Shown: piece by piece, positions 16,159 to 24,334 of the stretch
Layout: each line of letters begins with the position of its first letter
How positions within the stretch are numbered: position 1 is the first letter of the stretch
Assembly: GCA_017379015.1 (NCBI GenBank)
Contig: JAFNXN010000016.1
Location: forward strand, 1-52,460
Direction of reading: 5' to 3'
Length of the DNA: 52,460 bases
Source: Alistipes sp.
Lineage (GTDB): Bacteria > Bacteroidota > Bacteroidia > Bacteroidales > Rikenellaceae
The notes under the pieces: generated by a model
Told to the model about the DNA's origin: nothing
The model's input: only the letters and a program-made list of their open reading frames with translations
Databases searched by the model: none
Made by a program: the position numbers and the translations under genes

Positions 16159-18510
16159 ATGAAGAGATCAATCATTATACTTTTAGCAATCTTGTGTCTA
16201 CCCCTCGTGGCATCGGCACAGAAGCTCACAGGTAGGGTCGTTGATGCCAATACCTCTGAGCCACTTATCGGCGCATCGCTCTACTGGAAGAATACCACGG
16301 CGGGTGCCACAACATCATCTAATGGTAGCTTTACGCTTCGTCGTGTTCATGGTTTTGATACGCTTGTTGTAGACTATCTTGGCTACGATATTTGGGAGCA
16401 GGAGCTCTCGGATCGTGATCAGAATGAGATAGTTATCGAGCTAAAACCTTCGTCAGTAGATATTGACGCGGTAGTTATCGAGAGCCAGCAGCGTGGTAAC
16501 TATGCTAAGACGAGTGGTATCACACGTCAGGAGCAGATCTCGTTTGCGGGACTATGTAAGATGGCTTGCTGCTCGTTGGCCGAGTCGTTCGAGAACTCTG
16601 CCTCAGTGACCGTAGGCTATAGCGATGCAATCTCGGGTGCTCGTCAGATCAAGATGCTCGGCTTGGCAGGTACCTACACGCAGATTCTCGATGAGAACCG
16701 CCCAATTATGCAGGGTGCTGGTGCGGCGTACGGTCTTAGCTACACCCCAGGTATGTGGCTTAACTCTATCCAGGTGTCGAAGGGTGTATCGTCGGTGACA
16801 GCAGGACACGAGGCTATCACCGGACAGATTAACCTTGAGCACCGCAAGCCTACCGACGATGAGCGACTATTTCTCAACCTCTACTTCGACTCAGAGCTTC
16901 GTCCCGAGATCAACCTCTCGTCGGCAATACCTTTGACCAAGGATAAGAGCCTCTCAACAGTGACTATGGCACATGCCTCGATGCACCCAATGTCGCATGA
17001 TGACAATGGTGATGGTTTTGTCGATATGCCTAAGTCACACCAGATTAACATCGCTAATAAGTGGTTGTGGCAGACCCCCGAGGGTGTGCAGCTACGTTGG
17101 GGATGGAAGTACTTGCAGGAGAACCGCTTGGGTGGTGCTCATGGCTACAAGAAGAGCCTCTACGAGGAGATGATTGCCAATCCGCTTAACACGCTCTATG
17201 GCTCGAATATCCACAACCGAAATATTAACGCGTACGCAAAGCTGGGCTTACCAATAGGTCCTGAGCGCACCTTTACGGGTGACCCTAACGACGCTGTGCA
17301 GAACAACTTTGCAATGGTGCTCGACTACGATAACTACCTCACTGACTCATACTTCGGTATCAATACGGTAGATGTCTTGGAGCATACAACACGCTTCAAC
17401 GCTACCTATGCCCACTACTTCACCGAGCGTTCGTCGCTCAATGCTGGTGCGTCGTTCTATCTCCGTTCGATGAATAACGACTATCTCCAGCAGCGTGTTG
17501 AGGGCACTGCGCCAGCCCTCAGTTGGGACTTTGTGGGTCGCTCAACACTTGTTGAGCCAGGTATCTTTGCCGAGTACACCTATCAGATCGAGGAGAAGTT
17601 CTCGCTCGTTGTAGGTCTTCGTGGCGACTACTCGCAGATCAATGGCAAGTACTACTACGATGGAGCTAACAAGGGTAAGTTCCTCGTAACACCACGCTCG
17701 CACATCCGCTGGAGCATCACCCCTCGCACTACGCTACGTGCCTCAGCAGGTATGGGTTACCGCCGTCAGAACCTCGTTACAGATAATATCTGGATGATGA
17801 CCACGTCGCGAGACATTGAGTTTGGCAACCTCACGGATGATATGGAGGCAGCAGCTACGTTTGGTGGTAGCCTCTCGCAGACCTTCAACCTGGCTAACGA
17901 CGATCAGGCGACAGTGAGCTTCGACTACTTCCGCACACAGTTCTTCAACACCATGGTCTTCGACCAGGAGACAGCGGATAACACAATCCTTATTTATAAT
18001 AGCGAGGGTAAGTCATTTACCGACAACTACCAGATCGACTTCAACTGGACTCCGTTTAGAGGCTTCGACCTCTTTGCTACGTTCCGCTATACCAACGCCA
18101 AGATGACTCTCGAGCGCGATGGTGGCGAGCAGATACTTGTTGAGCGTCCGTTAACATCACGCTATAAGGGACTTATCAACATCCAGTATGCCGTGCGCCG
18201 ATGGATCTTCGATGTCACTGCTCAGCTTAACGGACCTATGCGCCTCCCAGAGCTTGAAGGTGATATGGTTAAGGCTGTGGAGAACCCAGAGCTCTCGCCC
18301 GTATATCCTATGTTCTTTGCGCAGGTGAGCTACAAGGTGAGCAACTTCACCCTTTATGTGGGTTGCGAGAATATCGGTAACTTTAAGCAGCCTAAGCCTA
18401 TTGTTGTGCCCGAGGGTGGTCCTTATGCCCCTGGTTTCAACTCGTCAATGGTCTGGGGACCGCTTACTGGTATGAAGGCCTATATCGGTATTCGTCTTAA
18501 CATCTACTAA
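16159..18510 (+). CDS. TonB-dependent outer-membrane receptor, metal-associated type
   Basis: A 783-residue outer-membrane receptor that would import its ligand using TonB energy. A signal peptide (about 1-20) is followed by a carboxypeptidase-like regulatory domain (21-105), a plug domain and a beta-barrel. The plug carries C133, C137 and C138 in LCKMACCSLAESFE, a signature of a Bacteroidota receptor subfamily that often accompanies HMA proteins. A His/Met-containing barrel segment (MAHASMHPMSHDD) may touch metal. It lies between a His-rich protein and an HMA protein. This is not SusC-like: it is short and has no SusD partner. The ligand (copper, zinc, nickel or a chelate) is unknown. Confidence 0.88.
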   Translation: MKRSIIILLAILCLPLVASAQKLTGRVVDANTSEPLIGASLYWKNTTAGATTSSNGSFTLRRVHGFDTLVVDYLGYDIWEQELSDRDQNEIVIELKPSSVDIDAVVIESQQRGNYAKTSGITRQEQISFAGLCKMACCSLAESFENSASVTVGYSDAISGARQIKMLGLAGTYTQILDENRPIMQGAGAAYGLSYTPGMWLNSIQVSKGVSSVTAGHEAITGQINLEHRKPTDDERLFLNLYFDSELRPEINLSSAIPLTKDKSLSTVTMAHASMHPMSHDDNGDGFVDMPKSHQINIANKWLWQTPEGVQLRWGWKYLQENRLGGAHGYKKSLYEEMIANPLNTLYGSNIHNRNINAYAKLGLPIGPERTFTGDPNDAVQNNFAMVLDYDNYLTDSYFGINTVDVLEHTTRFNATYAHYFTERSSLNAGASFYLRSMNNDYLQQRVEGTAPALSWDFVGRSTLVEPGIFAEYTYQIEEKFSLVVGLRGDYSQINGKYYYDGANKGKFLVTPRSHIRWSITPRTTLRASAGMGYRRQNLVTDNIWMMTTSRDIEFGNLTDDMEAAATFGGSLSQTFNLANDDQATVSFDYFRTQFFNTMVFDQETADNTILIYNSEGKSFTDNYQIDFNWTPFRGFDLFATFRYTNAKMTLERDGGEQILVERPLTSRYKGLINIQYAVRRWIFDVTAQLNGPMRLPELEGDMVKAVENPELSPVYPMFFAQVSYKVSNFTLYVGCENIGNFKQPKPIVVPEGGPYAPGFNSSMVWGPLTGMKAYIGIRLNIY

Positions 18511-18526
18511 TGTGCTTAAGCGCAGA

Positions 18527-18562
18527 GTCTACTCTCTACAATTTTGTTTGAAGAGAGTAGAC
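18527..18562 (+). other. Intercistronic stem-loop between receptor and HMA genes
   Basis: An 11-bp perfect stem (GTCTACTCTCT with AGAGAGTAGAC) with a 14-base loop and no T-run behind it. It could stabilise an mRNA end or partly block transcription so that receptor and HMA protein are made in different amounts. Confidence 0.55.
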
Positions 18563-18607
18563 AATAAAATTATGTATAAAACGTTAATTAATAAAACAAT
18601 AGAGATT

Positions 18608-19015
18608 ATGAAGAAGATTATTTTGATGTGCCTTGTAGCACTAATGGGTATTGGCTATGCTTCGGCTGATGCACCTAAGGGTAAGAAGAGTATCGTAACC
18701 ACCGTTTTCGTGACTGACATTGATTGTGCTGGTTGCGCTAAGAAGGTTAACGACACAATTCCTTACGAGAAGGGTGTGCAGAATGTCGAGGTAGATGTAG
18801 CGGCTAAGACTGTTACCGTGACCTACAACGCAGCAAAGACCAATGATGAGACCCTAGTTAAGGCCTTCGCTAAGATCAAGATTAAGGCTCAGCCACAGCA
18901 TGGTTGTTGCTCGGGTGAGTGTGAGCATGGCGCAGAGGCTAAGAAGCAGTCGGCATGCGAGGGTGGTTGCTCAGACCATCATCACCATGGTCACGATCAT
19001 GGTCACTCGCACTAG
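18608..19015 (+). CDS. Periplasmic HMA-domain metal-binding protein with His-rich tail
   Basis: A 135-residue protein with a signal peptide (about 1-19, ending YASA) and one heavy-metal-associated domain (about 27-95). The metal-binding pair C40 and C43 lies in DIDCAGCAKK. A Cys-rich segment (HGCCSGECEHG) and a His-rich end (DHHHHGHDHGHSH) add further ligands. The frame is open from 18512, but ATG 18608 is chosen because the signal peptide starts there. It probably receives or buffers metal behind the receptor encoded 97 bp upstream. HMA domains usually bind copper(I); the His tail would suit nickel, zinc or copper(II). A terminator follows. Confidence 0.88.
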   Translation: MKKIILMCLVALMGIGYASADAPKGKKSIVTTVFVTDIDCAGCAKKVNDTIPYEKGVQNVEVDVAAKTVTVTYNAAKTNDETLVKAFAKIKIKAQPQHGCCSGECEHGAEAKKQSACEGGCSDHHHHGHDHGHSH

Positions 19016-19035
19016 TAGATAAGTTCTGATTCTGT

Positions 19036-19073
19036 GCTGTCAAACCTCAATGGAGGTTTGGCAGCTTTTTTTT
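19036..19073 (+). terminator. Intrinsic terminator of the metal cassette
   Basis: A 13-bp stem (GCTGTCAAACCTC with GAGGTTTGGCAGC, one wobble), a 4-base loop and eight T. Confidence 0.92.
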
Positions 19074-19122
19074 GTTTTCATATCCCACTGAAATTCTATT
19101 TTTAGAGCCTATTTTGATGTTG

Positions 19123-19213
19123 TCAATCCACTTTTTATTTTGTGAGGCTACGTAGTAAAATATTGTAAATTAACGATATAGCATTTTACTACCCTTCATT
19201 CAATCCACTTTTT
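19123..19213. repeat. Inverted repeat flanked by 14-bp direct repeats, upstream of susC
   Basis: TCAATCCACTTTTT occurs at 19123-19136 and again at 19200-19213. Between the copies lies an inverted repeat, GTAGTAAAAT (19152-19161) and ATTTTACTAC (19183-19192). The surrounding 19074-19520 is AT-rich with no credible gene. It could be an operator region or the trace of a small inserted element. Confidence 0.55.
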
Positions 19214-19387
19214 TTGTATTCTAGATCTGAACCTGCCGAGAGTGAGTTTCGAGGGCAAAAAATATGCGAAAAGCACTATCCACTTTATTGGTAGTTGGTG
19301 TGGTGTGTTAAGTGTTGAAAATCAGCATTATAGCCGTTTGGATTGTCTATATTACATATAATATAAGGAAATTTTTATTCGTAAATG

Positions 19388-19420
19388 TTTTGCCGTTTCC
19401 GCAAAAATGTTATATCTTTA
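19388..19420 (+). promoter_or_regulatory. Promoter of the susC operon
   Basis: TTTTG (19388-19392), a 20-bp spacer and TATCTTTA (19413-19420), one base off the TAnnTTTG consensus. This leaves a leader of about 95 bp before the SusC ATG at 19521. Confidence 0.5.
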
Positions 19421-19520
19421 TAGTAGGATTCGCGTCGATTTTAGTCCAAAACTATGCTCTGGACGACATAAAAATGACAACAAACTTTAACACATAATAA
19501 CTAACTAATCTTTAAAGCCT

Positions 19521-22500
19521 ATGAAAAACTTGACTCACAGAATCGCATTGATCATAGCGATCATTTGCGTGAGCAGTGTTTCGGCATTTGCTCAACAGGT
19601 GAAGGGTACCGTTAAGGATGCAGCAGGCGCCCCAATTATTGGTGCAGCTGTTGTTGTCGAGGGTACAACTGTCGGCACATCGACTGATGCAAGTGGTAGC
19701 TTTATTATTGCTGCTGCTGATGGTCAGACATTGGTGGTGTCGTTCATCGGTTATGTCCCACAGAGCATCGTAGTGGGGGGGGGAAGAACATCTTATGATG
19801 TTGTCCTTCAGGAGGATGCTTTGGATGTTGATGAGGTTGTCGTTGTTGGTTATGGCGTTCAGAAGAAGAGCGTTGTAACAGCTGCCATCTCATCAATCAC
19901 GGCTGACGACCTTAAGGCTCAGTCGAACACTCGTATCGAGAGCGTACTTCAGGGTATGACCTCGGGTGTAACTATTACTGCTCCATCAGGTGCTCCCGAT
20001 GCAGCGGCACAGGTTCGCGTGCGTGGTGTCGGCTCAATCAACAACTCTGAGCCTTTGTACATCGTTGATGGTATGGCAATCTCGGGTGGTATCGACTACC
20101 TCAACCCTAACGATATCGAGCGTATCGAGGTGTTGAAGGATGCCGCTTCAGGTGCTGTTTACGGTGCACGTGCAGCTAATGGTGTTATCCTTGTAACCAC
20201 AAAGAAGGGTTCTAAGGGTAAGGCTATCGTTAACTACGACTTCTCTTATGGTTGGCAGAACCCATGGCGTAAGCCTAACGTGCTTAATGCTACTGAGTAT
20301 GCTGTTATCATGAACGAGGGTTACATCAACGCTGGTAATGCTCCTATCTATGACAACCCTTATGAGTTTGGTGAGGGTACTGATTGGGTTGGTGAGGTTA
20401 TCAACGCTAATGCCCCAATCATGAAGCACGACATCTCTATCTCGGGTGGTTCGGACAATGTAAACTATGCTCTTTCGGCTGGTTATCTTACTCGCGAGGG
20501 TACTGTTGGTGGTAACTTCGAGCGTTCTAACTATGAGCGTTTCACCACACGTGCTAACATCGGCGTGACAATCTTCGATAGCTCGAAGGATCGTTCATGG
20601 CTCAATCGCCTTGATGTATCTTCTTCTGTATCGTACGCGCGCATATTAGCTACAGGTATCGACGCAAACTCTGAGTATGGTTCACCTCTTGGCTCAGCAA
20701 TGAGCATGTCACCACTCTTGGATGTTTATGCTACACCTGAGGAGGAGTTGCAGTATCAGACTCTATACCCAGAGGGCTATCAGCACATTGTGCGCGATGC
20801 TGAGGGTAGAGCTTATACAGTTGTTGATGGTGGTGTCTACAACGAGCAGACCAACCCATTGGCATTCCTCTCATTGCCTGGTACTAAGTATGAGACCGAT
20901 AAGTTCATCGCTAACTTCGCTGGCGAGCTTCAGATCTTCGACGGTCTTAAGTTCCGTTCATCAGTAGGTATCGACCTCGCATTCTGGGGCAACCACGGCT
21001 ATAGCAAGCAGTACTTCCTATCTTCAAAGCGTTACAGCTTCAACACTGTAGCATCGGAGACTACTTATGATAAGGATGGTAATGAGACTGTTACCGAGAA
21101 GACCAACTACGCTGAGTCTGTATCACAGGAGATGAATCGTGGCTTCCAGTATCAGGTTGAGAACGTCCTCTCATACGACAAGACCTTTGGCAACCACTCA
21201 ATCTCTGTTATCTTGGGTCAGTCGGCTATCTCATCTACTTCACAGAACGTAGGTGCTTCAGCACGTGGTATCATGTATCCTTATGATCCATATAAGATCA
21301 CTGTAAATAACACTCTTGGCCAGCAGGCTGATGGCGATCGTAATGGTTGGGGCTCTTGGAACTCAATTCCTTATCGTTTGGCATCATACTTCGGTCGTAT
21401 CTCATATAACTACGATGAGCGTTATATGGCTGAGGTTACTATCCGTCGTGATGGTTCTAGCCGCTTCGGTGATAACAACAAGTGGGGTAACTTCCCATCA
21501 GTATCTCTCGGTTGGAATATCAAGAACGAGTCATTCATGAAGGATGTTGATGCTGTATCGGCATTGAAGCTTCGTGGTTCATGGGGTGTTAATGGTAACG
21601 ATGCTATCGGTAACTTTGTATATGCAGTATACATGAACTCTGGTAACAACTACATATTCGGATCTGGCGGTAATGGCTCTGAGGTTATCCACCTTGGTGC
21701 TAAGCCTTCAGGTCTTGCTAACCCTAACGCACGTTGGGAGGAGTCACGTCAGACAAACATTGGTTTGGATGCTGGTTTCTTCGACAACCGTTTGACTTTC
21801 ACATTCGACTGGTATAGCAAGAAGACTGCTGGTATGCTCCTCTCAATGCCTGTTCCTGGATATGCTGGTGACTCTGCTCCTACTGGTAACCTTGGTGATA
21901 TGGTTAACCGAGGTATCGAGTTTGACCTCGGCTGGCGTGATGCTGTTGGCGAGTTCAAGTACCACGTATCGCTCAACGCTACATACAACCAGAACGAGCT
22001 AACATATCTTGGTGATGACTCAACTCACCTCTATGGTTCTAACCATAAGATTGGTCAGCTTACTCGTGGTTCTATCGGCTTGCCATTCCCATATTTCTAT
22101 GGTTATCAGACAGATGGTATCTTCCAGAATATGGATGAGGTTAATGCTCATGTAAATGCTGACGGCGCATTGCTTCAGCCTAAGGCTGCTCCTGGTGATG
22201 TTCGCTTCAAGGATCTTAATGGCGATGGTATCATCGACGATAATGACCGTACAATGCTCGGTAAGGGTATGCCAGACTGGACATTCGGTTTGAACCTTGG
22301 TCTTGAGTGGAAGGGTATCGACTTCAACATGTTGTTGCAGGGTCAGGCAGGTTGCGAGATCTTCAACGTATCTCGTCGTACTGACCTCTACTACGTGAAC
22401 CTCAACAAGTCTATCTTGAACCGTTGGACTGGTGAGGGCACTACAAACAAGTATCCACGTTTCATGTTCGACTCGGCTAACGAGAACTACCGTGTATCTG

Positions 22501-22763
22501 ATCTCTGGTTGGAGGATGGCTCATTCTTGCGTTGCCGCAACATGCAGCTTGGTTACACTTTGCCACAGAACCTTACAAAGAAGGCTGGCATCTCACGTCT
22601 TCGCGTATTCGTAATGGCAGAGAATCTCTTTACTTTGACCCGCTACACTGGTTGCGATCCTGAGGTGACTGGTGGTAATGGCTTCGGTACTGAGGTAGGT
22701 ATCGACCGTGGTGTATATCCACAGTCACGCACCTACTCGGTTGGTGTTAACCTTACTTTCTAA
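19521..22763 (+). CDS. susC: SusC/RagA-family TonB-linked outer-membrane transporter
   Basis: A 1080-residue outer-membrane transporter for oligosaccharides, working with a SusD lid. A signal peptide (about 1-24) precedes a carboxypeptidase-like regulatory domain (27-110) and the TonB-box-like DEVVVVGYG. The plug includes the SusC hallmark GVILVTTKKG near 220, and a long beta-barrel ends at the C-terminal YSVGVNLTF. The length fits the family. SusD starts about 20 bp downstream. The gene symbol describes the family; the substrate is not starch by evidence. The nearby GH16/GH3/GH30 genes suggest beta-glucan. Confidence 0.95.
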   Translation: MKNLTHRIALIIAIICVSSVSAFAQQVKGTVKDAAGAPIIGAAVVVEGTTVGTSTDASGSFIIAAADGQTLVVSFIGYVPQSIVVGGGRTSYDVVLQEDALDVDEVVVVGYGVQKKSVVTAAISSITADDLKAQSNTRIESVLQGMTSGVTITAPSGAPDAAAQVRVRGVGSINNSEPLYIVDGMAISGGIDYLNPNDIERIEVLKDAASGAVYGARAANGVILVTTKKGSKGKAIVNYDFSYGWQNPWRKPNVLNATEYAVIMNEGYINAGNAPIYDNPYEFGEGTDWVGEVINANAPIMKHDISISGGSDNVNYALSAGYLTREGTVGGNFERSNYERFTTRANIGVTIFDSSKDRSWLNRLDVSSSVSYARILATGIDANSEYGSPLGSAMSMSPLLDVYATPEEELQYQTLYPEGYQHIVRDAEGRAYTVVDGGVYNEQTNPLAFLSLPGTKYETDKFIANFAGELQIFDGLKFRSSVGIDLAFWGNHGYSKQYFLSSKRYSFNTVASETTYDKDGNETVTEKTNYAESVSQEMNRGFQYQVENVLSYDKTFGNHSISVILGQSAISSTSQNVGASARGIMYPYDPYKITVNNTLGQQADGDRNGWGSWNSIPYRLASYFGRISYNYDERYMAEVTIRRDGSSRFGDNNKWGNFPSVSLGWNIKNESFMKDVDAVSALKLRGSWGVNGNDAIGNFVYAVYMNSGNNYIFGSGGNGSEVIHLGAKPSGLANPNARWEESRQTNIGLDAGFFDNRLTFTFDWYSKKTAGMLLSMPVPGYAGDSAPTGNLGDMVNRGIEFDLGWRDAVGEFKYHVSLNATYNQNELTYLGDDSTHLYGSNHKIGQLTRGSIGLPFPYFYGYQTDGIFQNMDEVNAHVNADGALLQPKAAPGDVRFKDLNGDGIIDDNDRTMLGKGMPDWTFGLNLGLEWKGIDFNMLLQGQAGCEIFNVSRRTDLYYVNLNKSILNRWTGEGTTNKYPRFMFDSANENYRVSDLWLEDGSFLRCRNMQLGYTLPQNLTKKAGISRLRVFVMAENLFTLTRYTGCDPEVTGGNGFGTEVGIDRGVYPQSRTYSVGVNLTF

Positions 22764-22783
22764 CTTAAAACCGAATGATGATT

Positions 22784-24286
22784 ATGAAAAAGATATTTTT
22801 TGCACTTAGCGCAATCGCAGTATTGCTCTCGTCATGCGGTAAGGACTTCGTTACCGTTAAGCATAACTCTTCGGAGCCTATGGACGAGTATTTCATCAGC
22901 GAGGCTCGTATCTATCAGTCGTTGGTTGCTGCCTACGACTCACTCAACTGGCTCGACTATTTCGATCAGTATGTTAATGCCCTAACACTTACCTCAGATG
23001 TTATGGCTGACGATATCTATGCCGGTGGATCGAACGAGGGTGACCAGCCTTCAATCGTGAAGACTCACTACTATACGCTCACCTCTACCGAGCAGCTCGA
23101 TCGCATCTGGACTATCTGTTATTCGGGTGTTAACCGTTCGTGCATCGTTCTCGAGAAGATCGATTTGGTGCCAAACATGGACGAGGCGTTGAAGAATCGT
23201 TACATCGCCGAGGCTACTGTTTTGAAGGCCTTCTACTACAACATCATGTGGAAGTATTGGGGTAACATCCCTTACTACGACAAGAACCTTACAGCTCCTT
23301 ATTTCACTAAGCAGCTAAAGGCCGACGAGGTATACGCTAAGTGCGTTGAGAACCTCGAGAAGGTATTCGAGATGGATGCTCTTCCTATGAAGGCAGCTCC
23401 TGGCGAGGAGGGTCGCGTGACTAAGGCTATGGCATATATGCTCTACACCGAGATGGTTATGTATCAGAACGATACAGAGCGTTATGCACAGGCTTTGGAC
23501 TACATGGAGGAGATTATCAACTCTGGTGAGTACTCACTCGTTGCCGATTTTGCTAGCATCTGGTTGGAGTCTGGTGAGTGGGGCACAGAGTCAATCTGGG
23601 AGATCAACTACACCTCTGAGGGTGCTCCACGTTCATGGGGTTCGCCTTTGACTACTGGTGGTACTGTTTATCCTATGCTTATCGGTATCCCTGGTGCTAC
23701 TGAGGCTAGTGGCTTTAGCGATGGTTGGGGCTTCGGTCCTGTAGCTAAGCATGCTTACGAGATGTATGCTGAGGACGATATTCGTCGCGACGGTGGTATT
23801 CTCGACTATAACGCTAAGTTCGAGCCTATTCCAACGGAGAAGATGCGTTGGCAGGGTACTGGTTACTATCTTTTGAAGTATGTTGCTCGTCGTAATGGTA
23901 ACCATGGTCAGATTGCCGATGGCGATATGAACCACTGCAACAACATCCGCGTTTATCGCTATGCTGAGACATTGCTCAACGCTGCTGAGTTGGCAGTTCT
24001 TACTGGTGGTGATGGCTCACAGTATCTACAGCAGGTGCGTCAGAGAGCTAACTGTAAGGATACAGGTAGCGACCAGGCAGCTATCATCGCTGAGCGTCGT
24101 AAGGAGTTCTTGGGCGAGGGTAAGCGTTACTGGGATTTGGTTCGTACAGGCATGGCTAAGGAGGTTTTGGCAGCTGGTACTCACGAGTGGCGTACCCAGG
24201 GCTGGCACGAGGGCAAGAAGTACTGGCCATTGCCACAGGCTGAGCTCGACAAGGATCCTAACCTTACACCAAACGTAGGTTACTAA
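22784..24286 (+). CDS. susD: SusD/RagB-family glycan-binding lipoprotein
   Basis: A 500-residue lipoprotein (LLSSC, Cys18) that forms the lid over the SusC channel and binds the incoming glycan. Typical SusD features are helical TPR-like repeats in the N-terminal half (AEATVLKAFYYNIMWKYWGN), a mid-protein loop region, and the conserved end with RRKEFLGEGKRYWDLVRTG and YWPLPQAELDKDPNL. ATG codons at 22775, 22778 and 22784 are all possible; 22784 starts the lysine-rich signal peptide. It is co-transcribed with susC and the binding protein behind it. Confidence 0.95.
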   Translation: MKKIFFALSAIAVLLSSCGKDFVTVKHNSSEPMDEYFISEARIYQSLVAAYDSLNWLDYFDQYVNALTLTSDVMADDIYAGGSNEGDQPSIVKTHYYTLTSTEQLDRIWTICYSGVNRSCIVLEKIDLVPNMDEALKNRYIAEATVLKAFYYNIMWKYWGNIPYYDKNLTAPYFTKQLKADEVYAKCVENLEKVFEMDALPMKAAPGEEGRVTKAMAYMLYTEMVMYQNDTERYAQALDYMEEIINSGEYSLVADFASIWLESGEWGTESIWEINYTSEGAPRSWGSPLTTGGTVYPMLIGIPGATEASGFSDGWGFGPVAKHAYEMYAEDDIRRDGGILDYNAKFEPIPTEKMRWQGTGYYLLKYVARRNGNHGQIADGDMNHCNNIRVYRYAETLLNAAELAVLTGGDGSQYLQQVRQRANCKDTGSDQAAIIAERRKEFLGEGKRYWDLVRTGMAKEVLAAGTHEWRTQGWHEGKKYWPLPQAELDKDPNLTPNVGY

Positions 24287-24334
24287 CATTACTTTGTCAA
24301 GGTTAATCTTTAGATAATCTAAAACAGTAAAATT

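Noticed and set aside
15601-16160. Metal riboswitch before the receptor gene
   Set aside because: The 90-bp gap shows no long conserved stem or known riboswitch pattern.
19312-19497. 61-codon plus-strand frame
   Set aside because: It covers the susC promoter in AT-rich DNA and has no recognisable domain.
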